A DNA stretch of 64,000 nt from assembly GCF_023887685.1 (NCBI RefSeq), contig NZ_JAMWMR010000026.1:36388-100387 (forward strand). Reading direction: 5' to 3'. A program made the position numbers and the translations under genes. This DNA comes from Streptomyces macrolidinus (GTDB lineage: Bacteria; Actinomycetota; Actinomycetes; Streptomycetales; Streptomycetaceae). This document shows positions 42,374 through 53,067 of the stretch, piece after piece. Position 1 is the first letter of the stretch, and each line of letters opens with the position of its first letter. The notes beneath the pieces are model-generated. The model was not told the DNA's origin, did not search any database, and saw nothing but the letters and a program-made list of their open reading frames with translations.

Positions 42374-42625
42374 ATGAGCGCAAGCGTGAGCCTGGCCGTG
42401 ACCCACCTCATCCCCCTCGCCGAGTTCGACGAGAACAAGGTCACCCCCGGTGTCCTCGGCTTCATCGTCTTCGCGGTGATGGGCCTGGCGGTGTGGGGCC
42501 TGATGAAGTCCATGAACAAGCACATGAGCAAGGTCGACTTCCACCAGGACGCCGCCTCCGGCTCCGGTGGGGAGGCCGGGACGAAGGGTGCGCCCGCGAG
42601 CGCGCCCAAGCCCCAGCGCGGCTGA
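42374..42625 (+). CDS. Small single-pass membrane protein downstream of mca
   Basis: An 83-residue protein beginning MSASVSLAVTHLIPLAEF, with one membrane helix (GVLGFIVFAVMGLAVWGLMKSM, about 28-49), a His/Lys-rich juxtamembrane segment (NKHMSKVDF) and a Gly/Ala/Pro-rich tail. The ATG at 42374 is used; an ATG at 42365, closer to a GAGGGAG site, would add MPD. It is cotranscribed with mca by spacing. No function is recognised. Confidence 0.75.
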   Translation: MSASVSLAVTHLIPLAEFDENKVTPGVLGFIVFAVMGLAVWGLMKSMNKHMSKVDFHQDAASGSGGEAGTKGAPASAPKPQRG

Positions 42626-42718
42626 GGACTGCCCCGACGGGGCTGCGCCCGTGAGAGGCGCGGCCCCGCTCTGTGGTGTGCCGCGAGCCGGGGCGCGCGA
42701 TCCGGGGCCGCGCATGCG

Positions 42719-45700
42719 TCAGCTCCGGGCGGTCACCACCCCCATCACCTCCCGGGCGTGCCGTCCCGGCACCAGTCCGAGCTGCCAGGCCTGCCAGCCG
42801 CTCTCCAGGCTCACGCCCCGCTCCAGCAGCAGCCGGTAGGCCGCCAGGCAGCCGTCCAGCTTCGCGTCCCGCGTGGGCCCGCTCGTACGGGACAACTGGG
42901 CCAGCTCCTCCTGGGCCACGGCCGTGCCCACCTCCGCGCCGCCGGGGGAGGCGTAGGGCAGGAGGGTGCAGCGCAGGAAGCGGGCCCACTCCTCGCCCCG
43001 CAGATCGCCGTACGAGGCGAACAGGTCCACCGCCTCGTCGCACAGGGCCAGGGCCTGCGGGGTGCGCGCGTTGCCCGCGTCCACCACGGCCAGCTCCAGG
43101 CAGGTCCAGGCCTCGCCGTGCGCCACACCGATGCGCCGGAAGTCCGTCTTCGCGTCCGCCAGGAGCTGGCGGGCATAGCCGGAGTTGCGCAACGAGCCTG
43201 TCCGCGCCGCCTGTTGGTCCCGCGTCGCGCGTCCGGAGTGATGGCGGGCGCACGCCAGGCCGTATCCGTCCCGCATCCGGGAGAACATCGTCCGGGAGCG
43301 CTCCAGCTCGCGCACCGCCCGGTCCAGGTCGCCGGTGTCCTCCAGGGCCTGGCCAAGGTAGTAGATCGTCCAGGCCTCGCCTCGCGCGTCCTCGTTGTCC
43401 CGGTGGCGCCCGAGCGCCTGGCGCAGGGCCTCGGCCGCCGTGGACGCGTCGCCGGAGATCAGGCGGGCGCGGGCCAGTTGGGTCAGCGCCCAGGCCTCGC
43501 CTCGGGCGTCGTGAGTGCTGGTGTACAGGTCCAGCGCGGTGCGCAGTTCGCTCTCCGCGCGGGGGACGTCGCCCATGCGCAGGGCGAGCTGGCCCAACTG
43601 GAAGTGGGCCCAGGCCTCGCCGTGCACCGACGCGTTCTCCCGATGCAGGTCCAGGGCGCGAGTGAGCAGGCCGAGGGCCTCGGCCGGGCGGGCGCGGTCG
43701 CGCTCCACCGCGGCCAGCGCGTGCATGGTCCAGGCGCGGTCCGCCGCCAGCGCGGGGGACGCCTGGAGATCCATGGCCTCCTGGAGCTTGGCCGCCGCCT
43801 CGGAGAGCTGGCCCTGATGGTGCAGGGTGATGCCGAGGGAGCACAGCGCCCTGGCCGCTCCCGCGTCCTGATGCGCTTCGCGGTAGAGGTCCACCACGGA
43901 GGCCAGGGTGGTACGGGCCCTGTCCAGCTCACCGAGCTGACGGGCCGCGATGCCCGTACGCCACTGCACCGACCGCGTCAGCAGGCCCTGGTCGACGGCC
44001 TGGGTCAGCTCGCTGATCTCGCCCAGCCGGTAGAGGTCGCCGCGCAGCAGGCAGTAGTCGCACAGCGCGCCCAGGAGATGCAGCACCGCCGACTGGTCGA
44101 CGCCCTCCGTGTGCCGCAGCGCGGCGGTGATGAAGCTGGACTCGTCGTCCAGCCAGCGCAGCGCCGCGTCCAGCGACGTGAAGCCGTGCGGGCCGAAGCG
44201 GTCCGAGCGGGTCGACATGTTGCCGTCCACCAGGCGCAGCACCGAGTCGGCCAGTTCCGCGTAGTTGACGATCAGGCGTTCGTGCGCCGCCGTCCGCGCG
44301 GCCGGTTCCTCCTCGTCCGCGAGCCGGGCCTGGGCGAAGGCGCGCACGACGTCGTGCAGCCGGTAGCGGCTGCCGCGGACATGGTCGATCAGGCCCGCTT
44401 CGGCCAGGGTGCGCAACTGCCGCGTCGCCTCCTGCTCGTCCGTGGCGAGCAGGGCGGCTGCCGCGGCTGCCCCGAGCGAGGCACGCCCCGCCAGCGCGAG
44501 CCGGCGCAGCAGGCAGCGGGCCGCTTCGGGCAGGTCCGTGTAGCGCAGCCACAGGGCGCGCTCCACCGGTTCCACCGGGCCGTAGGCGCCGAGGTCGGTG
44601 GCGAGCCGGAGCGGGGTGCGCGGGCCGAGGGAGGAGCCCGCCACGCGCAGGGCCAGGGGCAGGCCGCCGCACAGGTGGCGGACGCGGTCGGCGGACTGCG
44701 CGTCGTACGGCCCCGAGTCGTCCTGGGCCGCCGCGCCGAGCAGTTCCTCCGCGCCCGCCGCGTCCAGCGCCTCGACCGGGAGCCGGTGCACCCGCGCGGG
44801 GAGATCGCCGGGCAGGTCGAGGGGCTCCCGGGTGGTGACGAGGACGAGGCTCTCGGAGTGCTCGGGGACGAGGGCGCGCACCTGCTCGGGGTCGGAGGCG
44901 TCGTCGAGCACGATCGTGACCGGCAGGCCCGTCAGGTACTGGTGGTACAGCTCGCTCAGCCGCTCCACCTGCTGGTCCGGTGCCGAGCGCTCGCGGAACA
45001 GAAGCTGTTCGCGGGGCGCGCCGAGCCGGTTGAGCAGATGCAGCAGGGCGTCCCGCGTGGACAGTGGGGGCTCCCCGGCGCTGTCGCCGCGCAGATCGAC
45101 GACGCACGCCCCGCGGAAGTGGTCCTTCAGATCGTGCGCGGCGCGGATCGCGAGCGTCGTGCGCCCCGAGCCGGGTACGCCGTGCAGGATCACCACGGTC
45201 GGCTCGGTCTCCGCGCTCGCGCGGGCCGCTCGCACCCACTGCCGGATCCGCCCCAGCTCCTGTCGTCTGCCCGCGAACGGGCCGTGGGGTTCGGGGAGAT
45301 GGGCGAAGGACTGCTCCAGGACGGTGCGCCTGCGGGCCGCCGCGCTCTTGTCGCCCCGGCGCAGCCGCGGCGGTGTCTGCTTCTGGGCCGTGGAGGAGGC
45401 GATCACGCGCTGCTGGTCGAGGAAGGGGCGGATGCCGCGTACTTCCAGGGCGGTCAGCCACTGGAGGCGCAGTTGCTCGGGTCCGCCGGGCTGGCCGAGC
45501 GCTCCGGCCCGGCGGTGGGCCGCGGGCAGATGGGAGGCGGTCACCTTCGCCACGGTGGTGGCGGCGCCCACGACACCGACCGCGGCGCCCGCGCCGAGCG
45601 CCGTCCCCGTGCCCGTACCGAGCGCGAGGTCCGCCACACAGGCGGCCAGCGCGGCAACGCCCGCTGTCAGCAGGGGAGTTCCGGCCCCCTCGCGCGCATA

Positions 45701-45916
45701 GCGCTGCCCGAACGTCAGCCGGCCGGCTTCTGTCTTGTCGAGGGCCTGGGTGTAGGCCTCGTACTCCTCGGTGGCTGTCTGTGTGATGGCGTCGAGCGCG
45801 CCGCGCGCCCGCGACAGGAGCACGGCCCCGTCGGTGCGACCGCCCGAGCGGCGTACCTCCTCCTCCACGGCCCGTGCCAGCAGCTTCTCGGCCTCCACCC
45901 GATGGCCGTCCCGCAT
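42719..45916 (-). CDS. STAND-type NTPase with N-terminal membrane segments and TPR repeats
   Basis: A 1065-residue signalling protein. Residues 1-75 are helical and charged; two hydrophobic segments follow (about 82-100 and 106-124); an NB-ARC-like NTPase spans about 215-500, with the P-loop GVPGSGRTTLA (246-256), a Walker B strand VTIVLDDASDPEQ, VTTREPLDLPGDL and CGGLPLALRVAG; a winged-helix part (LLRRLALAGRASLG) comes next; and TPR repeats run from about 640 to 960 (LCSLGITLHHQGQLSEAAAKL, HGEAWAHFQLGQLALRMGD and similar). The P-loop lysine is replaced by arginine. The ATG at 45916 follows GGGAGGGGG. STAND proteins sense ligands and signal; some defend against phage. No partner gene is evident. 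Confidence 0.85.
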   Translation of the reverse strand: MRDGHRVEAEKLLARAVEEEVRRSGGRTDGAVLLSRARGALDAITQTATEEYEAYTQALDKTEAGRLTFGQRYAREGAGTPLLTAGVAALAACVADLALGTGTGTALGAGAAVGVVGAATTVAKVTASHLPAAHRRAGALGQPGGPEQLRLQWLTALEVRGIRPFLDQQRVIASSTAQKQTPPRLRRGDKSAAARRRTVLEQSFAHLPEPHGPFAGRRQELGRIRQWVRAARASAETEPTVVILHGVPGSGRTTLAIRAAHDLKDHFRGACVVDLRGDSAGEPPLSTRDALLHLLNRLGAPREQLLFRERSAPDQQVERLSELYHQYLTGLPVTIVLDDASDPEQVRALVPEHSESLVLVTTREPLDLPGDLPARVHRLPVEALDAAGAEELLGAAAQDDSGPYDAQSADRVRHLCGGLPLALRVAGSSLGPRTPLRLATDLGAYGPVEPVERALWLRYTDLPEAARCLLRRLALAGRASLGAAAAAALLATDEQEATRQLRTLAEAGLIDHVRGSRYRLHDVVRAFAQARLADEEEPAARTAAHERLIVNYAELADSVLRLVDGNMSTRSDRFGPHGFTSLDAALRWLDDESSFITAALRHTEGVDQSAVLHLLGALCDYCLLRGDLYRLGEISELTQAVDQGLLTRSVQWRTGIAARQLGELDRARTTLASVVDLYREAHQDAGAARALCSLGITLHHQGQLSEAAAKLQEAMDLQASPALAADRAWTMHALAAVERDRARPAEALGLLTRALDLHRENASVHGEAWAHFQLGQLALRMGDVPRAESELRTALDLYTSTHDARGEAWALTQLARARLISGDASTAAEALRQALGRHRDNEDARGEAWTIYYLGQALEDTGDLDRAVRELERSRTMFSRMRDGYGLACARHHSGRATRDQQAARTGSLRNSGYARQLLADAKTDFRRIGVAHGEAWTCLELAVVDAGNARTPQALALCDEAVDLFASYGDLRGEEWARFLRCTLLPYASPGGAEVGTAVAQEELAQLSRTSGPTRDAKLDGCLAAYRLLLERGVSLESGWQAWQLGLVPGRHAREVMGVVTARS

Positions 45917-46010
45917 GTCACGTCCCCCTCCCGCGTCAACTCCGTTGTCTTTCGGTGTCGTTCGAGGGGGAGAGCGCGCGAGGCGGCCGACCGTCATGGC
46001 ATCGGTGATG

Positions 46011-46430
46011 TCACCCGCATCGCATGCCCCCTGTCCTCTTCGACACCGCCAGGAACACACATGCCCCCGCCAGGGCCACTTCAGCCGCCGCGCACGCGAA
46101 GGCCTGGAGGAGATCCGCGCCCGGCAGGGAGGTGGTTATGTCGAACCAGGCGTCCAGGACCGCGATCGCGGCCGTCGCCGAGGCGGTCAGTCGCGCATGC
46201 CCGTCACGGCGGAATCCCAGCGCCGCCGTGGCCGCGCAGCCCGCCGCCAGCAGGACGTCCAGTCCCACCCACGCCACCTGCCAGTGCCGCACCTCCTGGC
46301 TGGCCGGGAGCGTGTGGGCCAAAAGAATCATCCAGGGCACGAGGCCCACGGCCGCCGCGCCCAGCGCCACCAGGGTCCAGCGGCGCACGGCGGCGGCGCC
46401 CGACCGCTCATGAGTCTCGATCGCTCGCAT
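46011..46430 (-). CDS. Four-helix membrane protein of unknown function
   Basis: A 139-residue protein with four membrane helices (about 17-40, 50-72, 80-100, 107-128) and short charged ends. It lacks recognisable motifs. The ATG at 46430 starts MRAIETHERS. It is divergent from the ArsR-like regulator gene with a 92-bp spacer that contains a clear inverted repeat, so the two are probably controlled together. The STAND gene lies 95 bp downstream on the same strand. Confidence 0.7.
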   Translation of the reverse strand: MRAIETHERSGAAAVRRWTLVALGAAAVGLVPWMILLAHTLPASQEVRHWQVAWVGLDVLLAAGCAATAALGFRRDGHARLTASATAAIAVLDAWFDITTSLPGADLLQAFACAAAEVALAGACVFLAVSKRTGGMRCG

Positions 46431-46446
46431 GGCACCAGACTAGACC

Positions 46447-46487
46447 GCAGAACTCTCTCTGCAAAGAGAATTCTGCAGAAATCTCTC
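46447..46487. promoter_or_regulatory. Operator-like inverted and direct repeats in a divergent promoter
   Basis: gcagaactctct (46447-46458) pairs with agagaattctgc (46465-46476), 11 of 12 bases; a third half-site gcagaaatctctct follows at 46475-46488. The region is AT-rich for this genome and lies between a membrane-protein gene and a winged-helix regulator, so autoregulation by the latter is likely. Confidence 0.6.
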
Positions 46488-46522
46488 TGGGGATCTGGTG
46501 GGTGGCGAGTACCGTGGTGGCC

Positions 46523-47087
46523 ATGCCGGAGCAAGAACTGACCAGCGTGGAGCGCACGGCGCTCTACAAGTCCCTCGGAAATCCGCTGCGCCGCCGGATC
46601 CTCGAGTACGTGGGCCGGCACGGCGAGGCGAACTCGACGGTCCTCGCCAAGGAACTCGGCGAGAGCTCCGGCACGACCAGCTACCACCTGCGCAAGCTGG
46701 CCGAGCAGCGCCTGATCGAAGAGATCCCCGAGAAGTCGGGCGGCCGGGAGCGCTGGTGGCGGGCGCTGCCCTTCCAGCACACCACGCCCGACCCGGCGAC
46801 GATGACCCCCGCGGAGTACGCCGCCGCCGAGCAGTTGGCGATCCTCAAGATCGACGTGGACACCGCGCTCTTCCGCCGCGCCCATGAGGAGTACCGAGGC
46901 CCGGAGGGCTGGGCCCAGGTCATGCGCGCCGGAACCTGGATGACCAAGGAGGAACTGCTGGACTTCGTACGCGACTACCACGCGCTCCTCGAACGCTACG
47001 GCCATCCGCGCGAGGAGGCCCCCGACGAGGCGCGCCCGGTCAGTCTGCGGTTCTACGCGGTCCCCGACCTCGTGACAGAGTGGAACG

Positions 47088-47107
<20 letters not shown>
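46523..47107 (+). CDS. ArsR-like winged-helix transcriptional regulator
   Basis: A 194-residue protein. The N-terminal winged helix (about 8-75) has ALYKSLGNPLRRRILEYV, STVLAKELGESSGTTSYHLRKL (recognition helix) and the wing LIEEIPEKSGGRERWW. The C-terminal half is helical with WAQVMRAGTWMTKEELLDFV and is probably a dimerisation or ligand domain; no metal-binding cysteines are present. The ATG at 46523 is used. Its last 20 bp overlap the start of the DUF255 gene, so the two are translationally coupled. The divergent spacer upstream holds repeats that are probably its operator. Confidence 0.88.
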
Positions 47108-49199
<2,092 letters not shown>

Positions 49200-49221
49200 A
49201 TCCCCGGGCCGCGGAGGGGGT

Positions 49222-49953
49222 TCAGCTCGTGCCCGACCCGCGCGCGAGGGCGCGTTCCACGATCGCCTCCAACTCCTGGTGGTGCGCGCCCTTCCAGTAC
49301 GCGCGACCGCAGTCACGGCACTGCGCGAAGACGTCGTAGGTGCGGCGCGTGCCGTGTTCGAGCTGGTCGGCGACCTCGTCCTTGGTCGCGTCGCGCAGCA
49401 GCCCGTTGCACGCGGTGCACCGGGTCCACGGCTTCAGCTCGGGCGCGAACCGGTCGAGTATGTCCGTCAGTTGCTCCTCCGGCCGGGTGCTGTACACGAA
49501 CGCGCCCGCCCACAGCTCCCGGCGGCGCAGCAGTCCGCGGTCGCGGCTGAGCATCACACGCTGCTCGGCGGCCGAGCGGGTGGCGAGCGCCGCGTCACCG
49601 ATGTCCGTGGACTCGTACGCCGTGTCCACACCGAGCAGCCGCAGCCGCCGGGCCAGGGTGCCGAGGTGGACGTCCAGCAGGAAGCGGAGCGGGGCGCCGG
49701 GCACCCGCTGGGGGCGTTCGACGGGGCGTACCTCGACGGACTCGCCGTCGGCCGGTACATGGGAGACAGCCGTGGCGCGACCGTCCACGAGGAGCGCGCC
49801 CACCTCGGTCAGCGGCACGCCCAGCGACTCGACGACATGGCCGAGCGTGGAGGCGCCGTCGGTGACGACCTTCGTGGCATGCCCGCGCCGTCCGTGCGGG
49901 ATGAAGAGCCCCAGCTCGGGGGCGAACTCGACGTGGATCTCAGGTGCGTTCAC
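49222..49953 (-). CDS. Mut7-C RNase (PIN-like) domain protein
   Basis: A 243-residue protein. Residues 1-85 form a ubiquitin-like Mut7-C N domain (VEFAPELGLFIP, SLGVPLTEVGALLVDG). Residues 88-170 are a PIN-like RNase domain with RFLLDVHLGTLARRLRLLGVD and acidic residues in STDIGD and SRDRGLL. Residues 178-225 form a zinc ribbon (RCTACNGLL and AQCRDCGRAYW: four cysteines). This matches the Mut7-C architecture, thought to act on RNA. The ATG at 49953 is used. It lies convergently with the DUF255 gene, with only 22 bp between the stops. Confidence 0.9.
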   Translation of the reverse strand: MNAPEIHVEFAPELGLFIPHGRRGHATKVVTDGASTLGHVVESLGVPLTEVGALLVDGRATAVSHVPADGESVEVRPVERPQRVPGAPLRFLLDVHLGTLARRLRLLGVDTAYESTDIGDAALATRSAAEQRVMLSRDRGLLRRRELWAGAFVYSTRPEEQLTDILDRFAPELKPWTRCTACNGLLRDATKDEVADQLEHGTRRTYDVFAQCRDCGRAYWKGAHHQELEAIVERALARGSGTS

Positions 49954-49978
49954 GGGGTCAGGATGGCATGGGGGCGGC

Positions 49979-50638
49979 TCAGGGGGACTTGGAATTCCGT
50001 GGCTCGAGACCGTGCTCCAGAACGTCCAGCGCGCGCTGGACGTAGTCGCCCATGTGCCCTCGCTGTCCGTGTTCGGTCCAGTACCGGGAGGCTTCCGTGA
50101 GGGCGGCGACGACGCTCATGCAGTACACGCGCACTTCCAGGTCGCTGGGGTCGCGCCCGGTGCGGTCGGCCACCACTTGGCACAGCGTCAGGCCGGTCGA
50201 GGCCATGCTCTCGATCGTCCGGGCGCGGACCGCGGGCACCTCCACCATCAGACGGCTGCGCAGCCGCATCTCCGCGGGCGTCCCGTACTCGCCCGACGCG
50301 CTCCGCTCGACGGCGCGGTGCACCACATGGCGCAGGGACTCCACCAGGGGCTCGCCCTCGGGGCGCGCACGCAGCTCCTCCTCCAGGAGGGGGTCGTACT
50401 CGTCGGTGACGACGATGTCCTCCTTGGTGGGGAAGTACCGGAACACCGTGGAGGGGGAGACCTCGGCCGCGTCCGCGATCTGCTCGATGGTGGTGGCGTC
50501 GTACCCCTGCTCCTCGACCAGCCGGTACGTCGCCGTGCGGATCGCCATACGAGTCTTGATCTTCTTCCGCTCGCGCAGCCCCAGCCGGGGTTCGGCAGCG
50601 GGGTTCGAGCGGTGTGCGGTGGCGGCCATGGTCATCAT
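49979..50638 (-). CDS. TetR family transcriptional regulator
   Basis: A 219-residue repressor. The N-terminal helix-turn-helix is typical: RERKKIKTRMAIRTATYRLV, YDATTIEQIADAAEVSPSTVFRYFPTKEDIV (about 22-75). The C-terminal ligand domain includes SLRHVVHRAVERSA and VRVYCMSVVAALTEAS. It starts with ATG overlapping the stop of the MFS gene (ATGA), so it is translated with the efflux pump it probably represses. A 15-bp palindrome just upstream of the MFS gene is the likely operator. Confidence 0.92.
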   Translation of the reverse strand: MMTMAATAHRSNPAAEPRLGLRERKKIKTRMAIRTATYRLVEEQGYDATTIEQIADAAEVSPSTVFRYFPTKEDIVVTDEYDPLLEEELRARPEGEPLVESLRHVVHRAVERSASGEYGTPAEMRLRSRLMVEVPAVRARTIESMASTGLTLCQVVADRTGRDPSDLEVRVYCMSVVAALTEASRYWTEHGQRGHMGDYVQRALDVLEHGLEPRNSKSP

Positions 50639-52200
50639 TGTCGGACATCTTCGGGGGCCCTGGCCATGGCGGGGTTCTTCTCGGCACGGGTCCGCGCGGA
50701 TTCCCGGCGCGGCAGGAGCGCGGCTGCCAGCAGCGCGGAGACCAGTGCCGCTATGCCGCTGACCAGCAGGACCAGGTTCATTCCGTGGAGGAACGCCGTG
50801 TTCGCGGACGCGGCCAGTGCCCGGTCGCCGAGGCGGTCGGCGACGACATGGGCGCCGACCACGGAGTCGGAGGCGGCCCGCGCCGCCCCGTGCGGGAGAG
50901 CGGAGGTGTCGAGACGGTCGGTGTACGCGCCTGCCAGCAGTGAGCCGAACACGGCTATGCCGATGGCGCTGCCCACCTGGCGGACGGTGCTCACCAGCCC
51001 GGTCCCGCTGCCCGCCCGGTCGGTGGGCAGCGCGCCCAGCGCGGCGTCCATCGCCGGGACCACCACGAAGCCGAAGCCGAGGCCCACGAGCGACAGCCAC
51101 AGCGCCGTGAAGCCGTATCCGTCGTGGACGCTCGTACGACTGCCGAGGAACGCGCCGAAGGCGAGCACGGTCAGCCCGGCGCTGATCACCGGGCGCGGTC
51201 CGAACCTGGCGACGACCGGTGCCGTACCCCGCGCGGCGATCAGCAGTCCGCCCATCATCGGCAGCATCCGCACCCCGGTCGCGAACGCGTCGTGTCCGCG
51301 GACCGCCTGGAGATACTGCGGCAGCACGAACATCAGCCCGGACAGCACGAACATCACCAGGGTCGCGGCCAGCGTGTTGAGTAGCAGGTCGCGCCGGGCG
51401 AGCAGGGCTAGGTCCAGCATCGGGCGGACGCTGCGCCGTTCACGCAGGACGAGCAGGGTGAGCAGAATCCCGGAGGCGGCGAGCAGGCCCAGGATCAGCG
51501 GGTCGCCCCAGCCGCGGCTCGGGGCCTCGATGATCGCGTAGATCAGGCTGCCCAGCCCGGCGGCGGTGAGCGCTGTCGAGACGGCGTCGACCTTGGGCGA
51601 GGAGGGGTCGCAGGTCTCAGGGAGCAGGAAGACACCGGCGGTGACGCCGATCGCGACCATCGGCAGGTTGATCAGGAACACCGAGCCCCACCAGAAGTGG
51701 TCGAGCAGCCAGCCGCCGACGATCGGTCCGAGCGGCATGCCCAGCGCGGACGCGGCCGAGACGGCGCCGACCGCCTTGGTGCGCTCGTCGGGTGCGAACA
51801 GCGAGGGCAGGACGGCCAGGGCGAGCGGCATCACCAGCGCCGCGCCGACGCCCATGACCGCGCGGGCGGCGATCACCGAGGTCGCGTCGCCGGCCAAGGA
51901 GCCCGCCAGGGAACCGGCGAAGAACACCGCGAGCCCCGCGATCAGCATCCGGCGCCGCCCGAACCGGTCGCCGAGCAGGCCCGCCGGGAGCATCAGCGAG
52001 GCGAACACGACGACGTACGCGTCGGCCATCCACTGCTGCTGCCCTGTGGACGCGCCCAGTTCACGGGCCATCGTCGGCAGCGCCACATTGAGGATCGTCG
52101 AGTCGAAGCCGAGCACGAGCATGCTCGCGATCAGGGCACCTAAGGCCCACCAGCGGCGCGGGTCACGCCGCTCCTCGTTGTCGTGAGTGACAGTAGCCAT
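50635..52200 (-). CDS. DHA2-type MFS drug efflux transporter (EmrB/QacA family), TTA codon-containing
   Basis: A 521-residue, 14-helix major facilitator. Motif A is GLLGDRFGRRRMLI, motif C-like ALGMPLGPIVGGWLL, and the DHA2 N terminus GFDSTILNVALPTMA carries the acidic residue used for proton coupling. It exports drugs by proton antiport. Codon 20 (Leu in WWALGAL, at 52141-52143) is TTA, read only by the bldA tRNA in Streptomyces, so translation should depend on development. The ATG at 52200 lies just after a palindromic operator. The TetR gene follows with overlapping stop and start. Confidence 0.93.
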   Translation of the reverse strand: MATVTHDNEERRDPRRWWALGALIASMLVLGFDSTILNVALPTMARELGASTGQQQWMADAYVVVFASLMLPAGLLGDRFGRRRMLIAGLAVFFAGSLAGSLAGDATSVIAARAVMGVGAALVMPLALAVLPSLFAPDERTKAVGAVSAASALGMPLGPIVGGWLLDHFWWGSVFLINLPMVAIGVTAGVFLLPETCDPSSPKVDAVSTALTAAGLGSLIYAIIEAPSRGWGDPLILGLLAASGILLTLLVLRERRSVRPMLDLALLARRDLLLNTLAATLVMFVLSGLMFVLPQYLQAVRGHDAFATGVRMLPMMGGLLIAARGTAPVVARFGPRPVISAGLTVLAFGAFLGSRTSVHDGYGFTALWLSLVGLGFGFVVVPAMDAALGALPTDRAGSGTGLVSTVRQVGSAIGIAVFGSLLAGAYTDRLDTSALPHGAARAASDSVVGAHVVADRLGDRALAASANTAFLHGMNLVLLVSGIAALVSALLAAALLPRRESARTRAEKNPAMARAPEDVRQ

Positions 52201-52204
52201 GAAA

Positions 52205-52219
52205 TGAGAGTAACTCTCA
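52205..52219. promoter_or_regulatory. TetR operator candidate tgagagt-a-actctca
   Basis: A 7-bp inverted repeat around one central base, 4 bp upstream of the MFS start codon. The position would block transcription of the MFS-TetR operon when bound by the TetR protein. Confidence 0.75.
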
Positions 52220-52293
52220 AAAGATTGGGAATGTCAATGACTAGTGACCTTCAGGAGTGAGAGGGTGGCAGGGAGTTGAGGACCGCATGAGAA

Positions 52294-52322
52294 ATGGCCA
52301 CGGCTCGAGCAGCCGTGGCCAT
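52294..52322 (-). terminator. Hairpin terminator after the hemolysin III gene
   Basis: A perfect 12-bp stem (52294-52305 with 52311-52322) with loop cgagc, 22 bp after the leftward gene's stop. Confidence 0.85.
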
Positions 52323-52344
52323 GGGAGGAAGGGGAGAGGGAGAG

Positions 52345-53067
52345 CTATGCGTGCTGGTACGCCACCAGGAAGATCCCCACGTAGTGCACGACGAACGCCG
52401 CGAGCGTGAAGGAGTGGAAGACCTCGTGGAAGCCGAACCAGCGTGGCGACGGGTTCGGGCGCTTGATCCCGTAGATGACGCCGCCCACGCTGTAGAGCAG
52501 TCCGCCGACGATGACGAGGACGAGGACGGCGATCCCACCCGCGCGCATGAAGTCGGGGAGGAAGAAGACGGCCGCCCAGCCCATCGCGATGTAGCAGGGG
52601 GTGTAGAGCCAGCGCGGGGCGCCGACCCAGAAGACCCGGAAGACGATCCCGGCCGCCGCCGCGCCCCATATGCCCCACAGCAGCCACTGCCCCTTCGCGC
52701 TCGGCAGGAGCAGGAGGGTCAGCGGCGTGTAGGTGCCCGCGATGATCAGGAAGATGTTGGCGTGGTCGAGCCGGCGCAGCACCCCGCTCATGCGCGGGCC
52801 CCAGTCGCCGCGGTGGTAGAGCGCGCTGACGCCGAAGAGCAGACAGGCCGTCAGGACGTAGATACCGCAAGCGATGCGCCCGCGGGTGGAGTTGGCGAGG
52901 GCGGTGAGGGTCAGGCCCGCGACGAGGACGGCGGGGAACATGCCCAGATGCAGCCAGCCGCGGAGCTTCGGCTTGGCCGGATGGGGCAGCGAGGGCGCGA
53001 CGGGACCGCGGCCGACTGCCGGCGAGTCCGTGGGCGCGTCGGGGACGGACGCAGTCATGCGGGGCAT
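52345..53067 (-). CDS. trhA: Hemolysin III / TrhA family membrane protein
   Basis: A 240-residue protein with seven membrane helices, a member of the HlyIII/PAQR (CREST) superfamily. Conserved motifs are SALYHRGDWGPRMSGVLRRLDHANIFLIIAGTYTP, with Ser, His and Asp near the first two helices, and HEVFHSFTLAAFVVH near the end; the histidines probably bind zinc. A Pro-rich N terminus of about 30 residues precedes helix 1. Roles in membrane fluidity have been reported for TrhA. The ATG at 53067 is used; another at 53058 is possible. Confidence 0.92.
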   Translation of the reverse strand: MPRMTASVPDAPTDSPAVGRGPVAPSLPHPAKPKLRGWLHLGMFPAVLVAGLTLTALANSTRGRIACGIYVLTACLLFGVSALYHRGDWGPRMSGVLRRLDHANIFLIIAGTYTPLTLLLLPSAKGQWLLWGIWGAAAAGIVFRVFWVGAPRWLYTPCYIAMGWAAVFFLPDFMRAGGIAVLVLVIVGGLLYSVGGVIYGIKRPNPSPRWFGFHEVFHSFTLAAFVVHYVGIFLVAYQHA

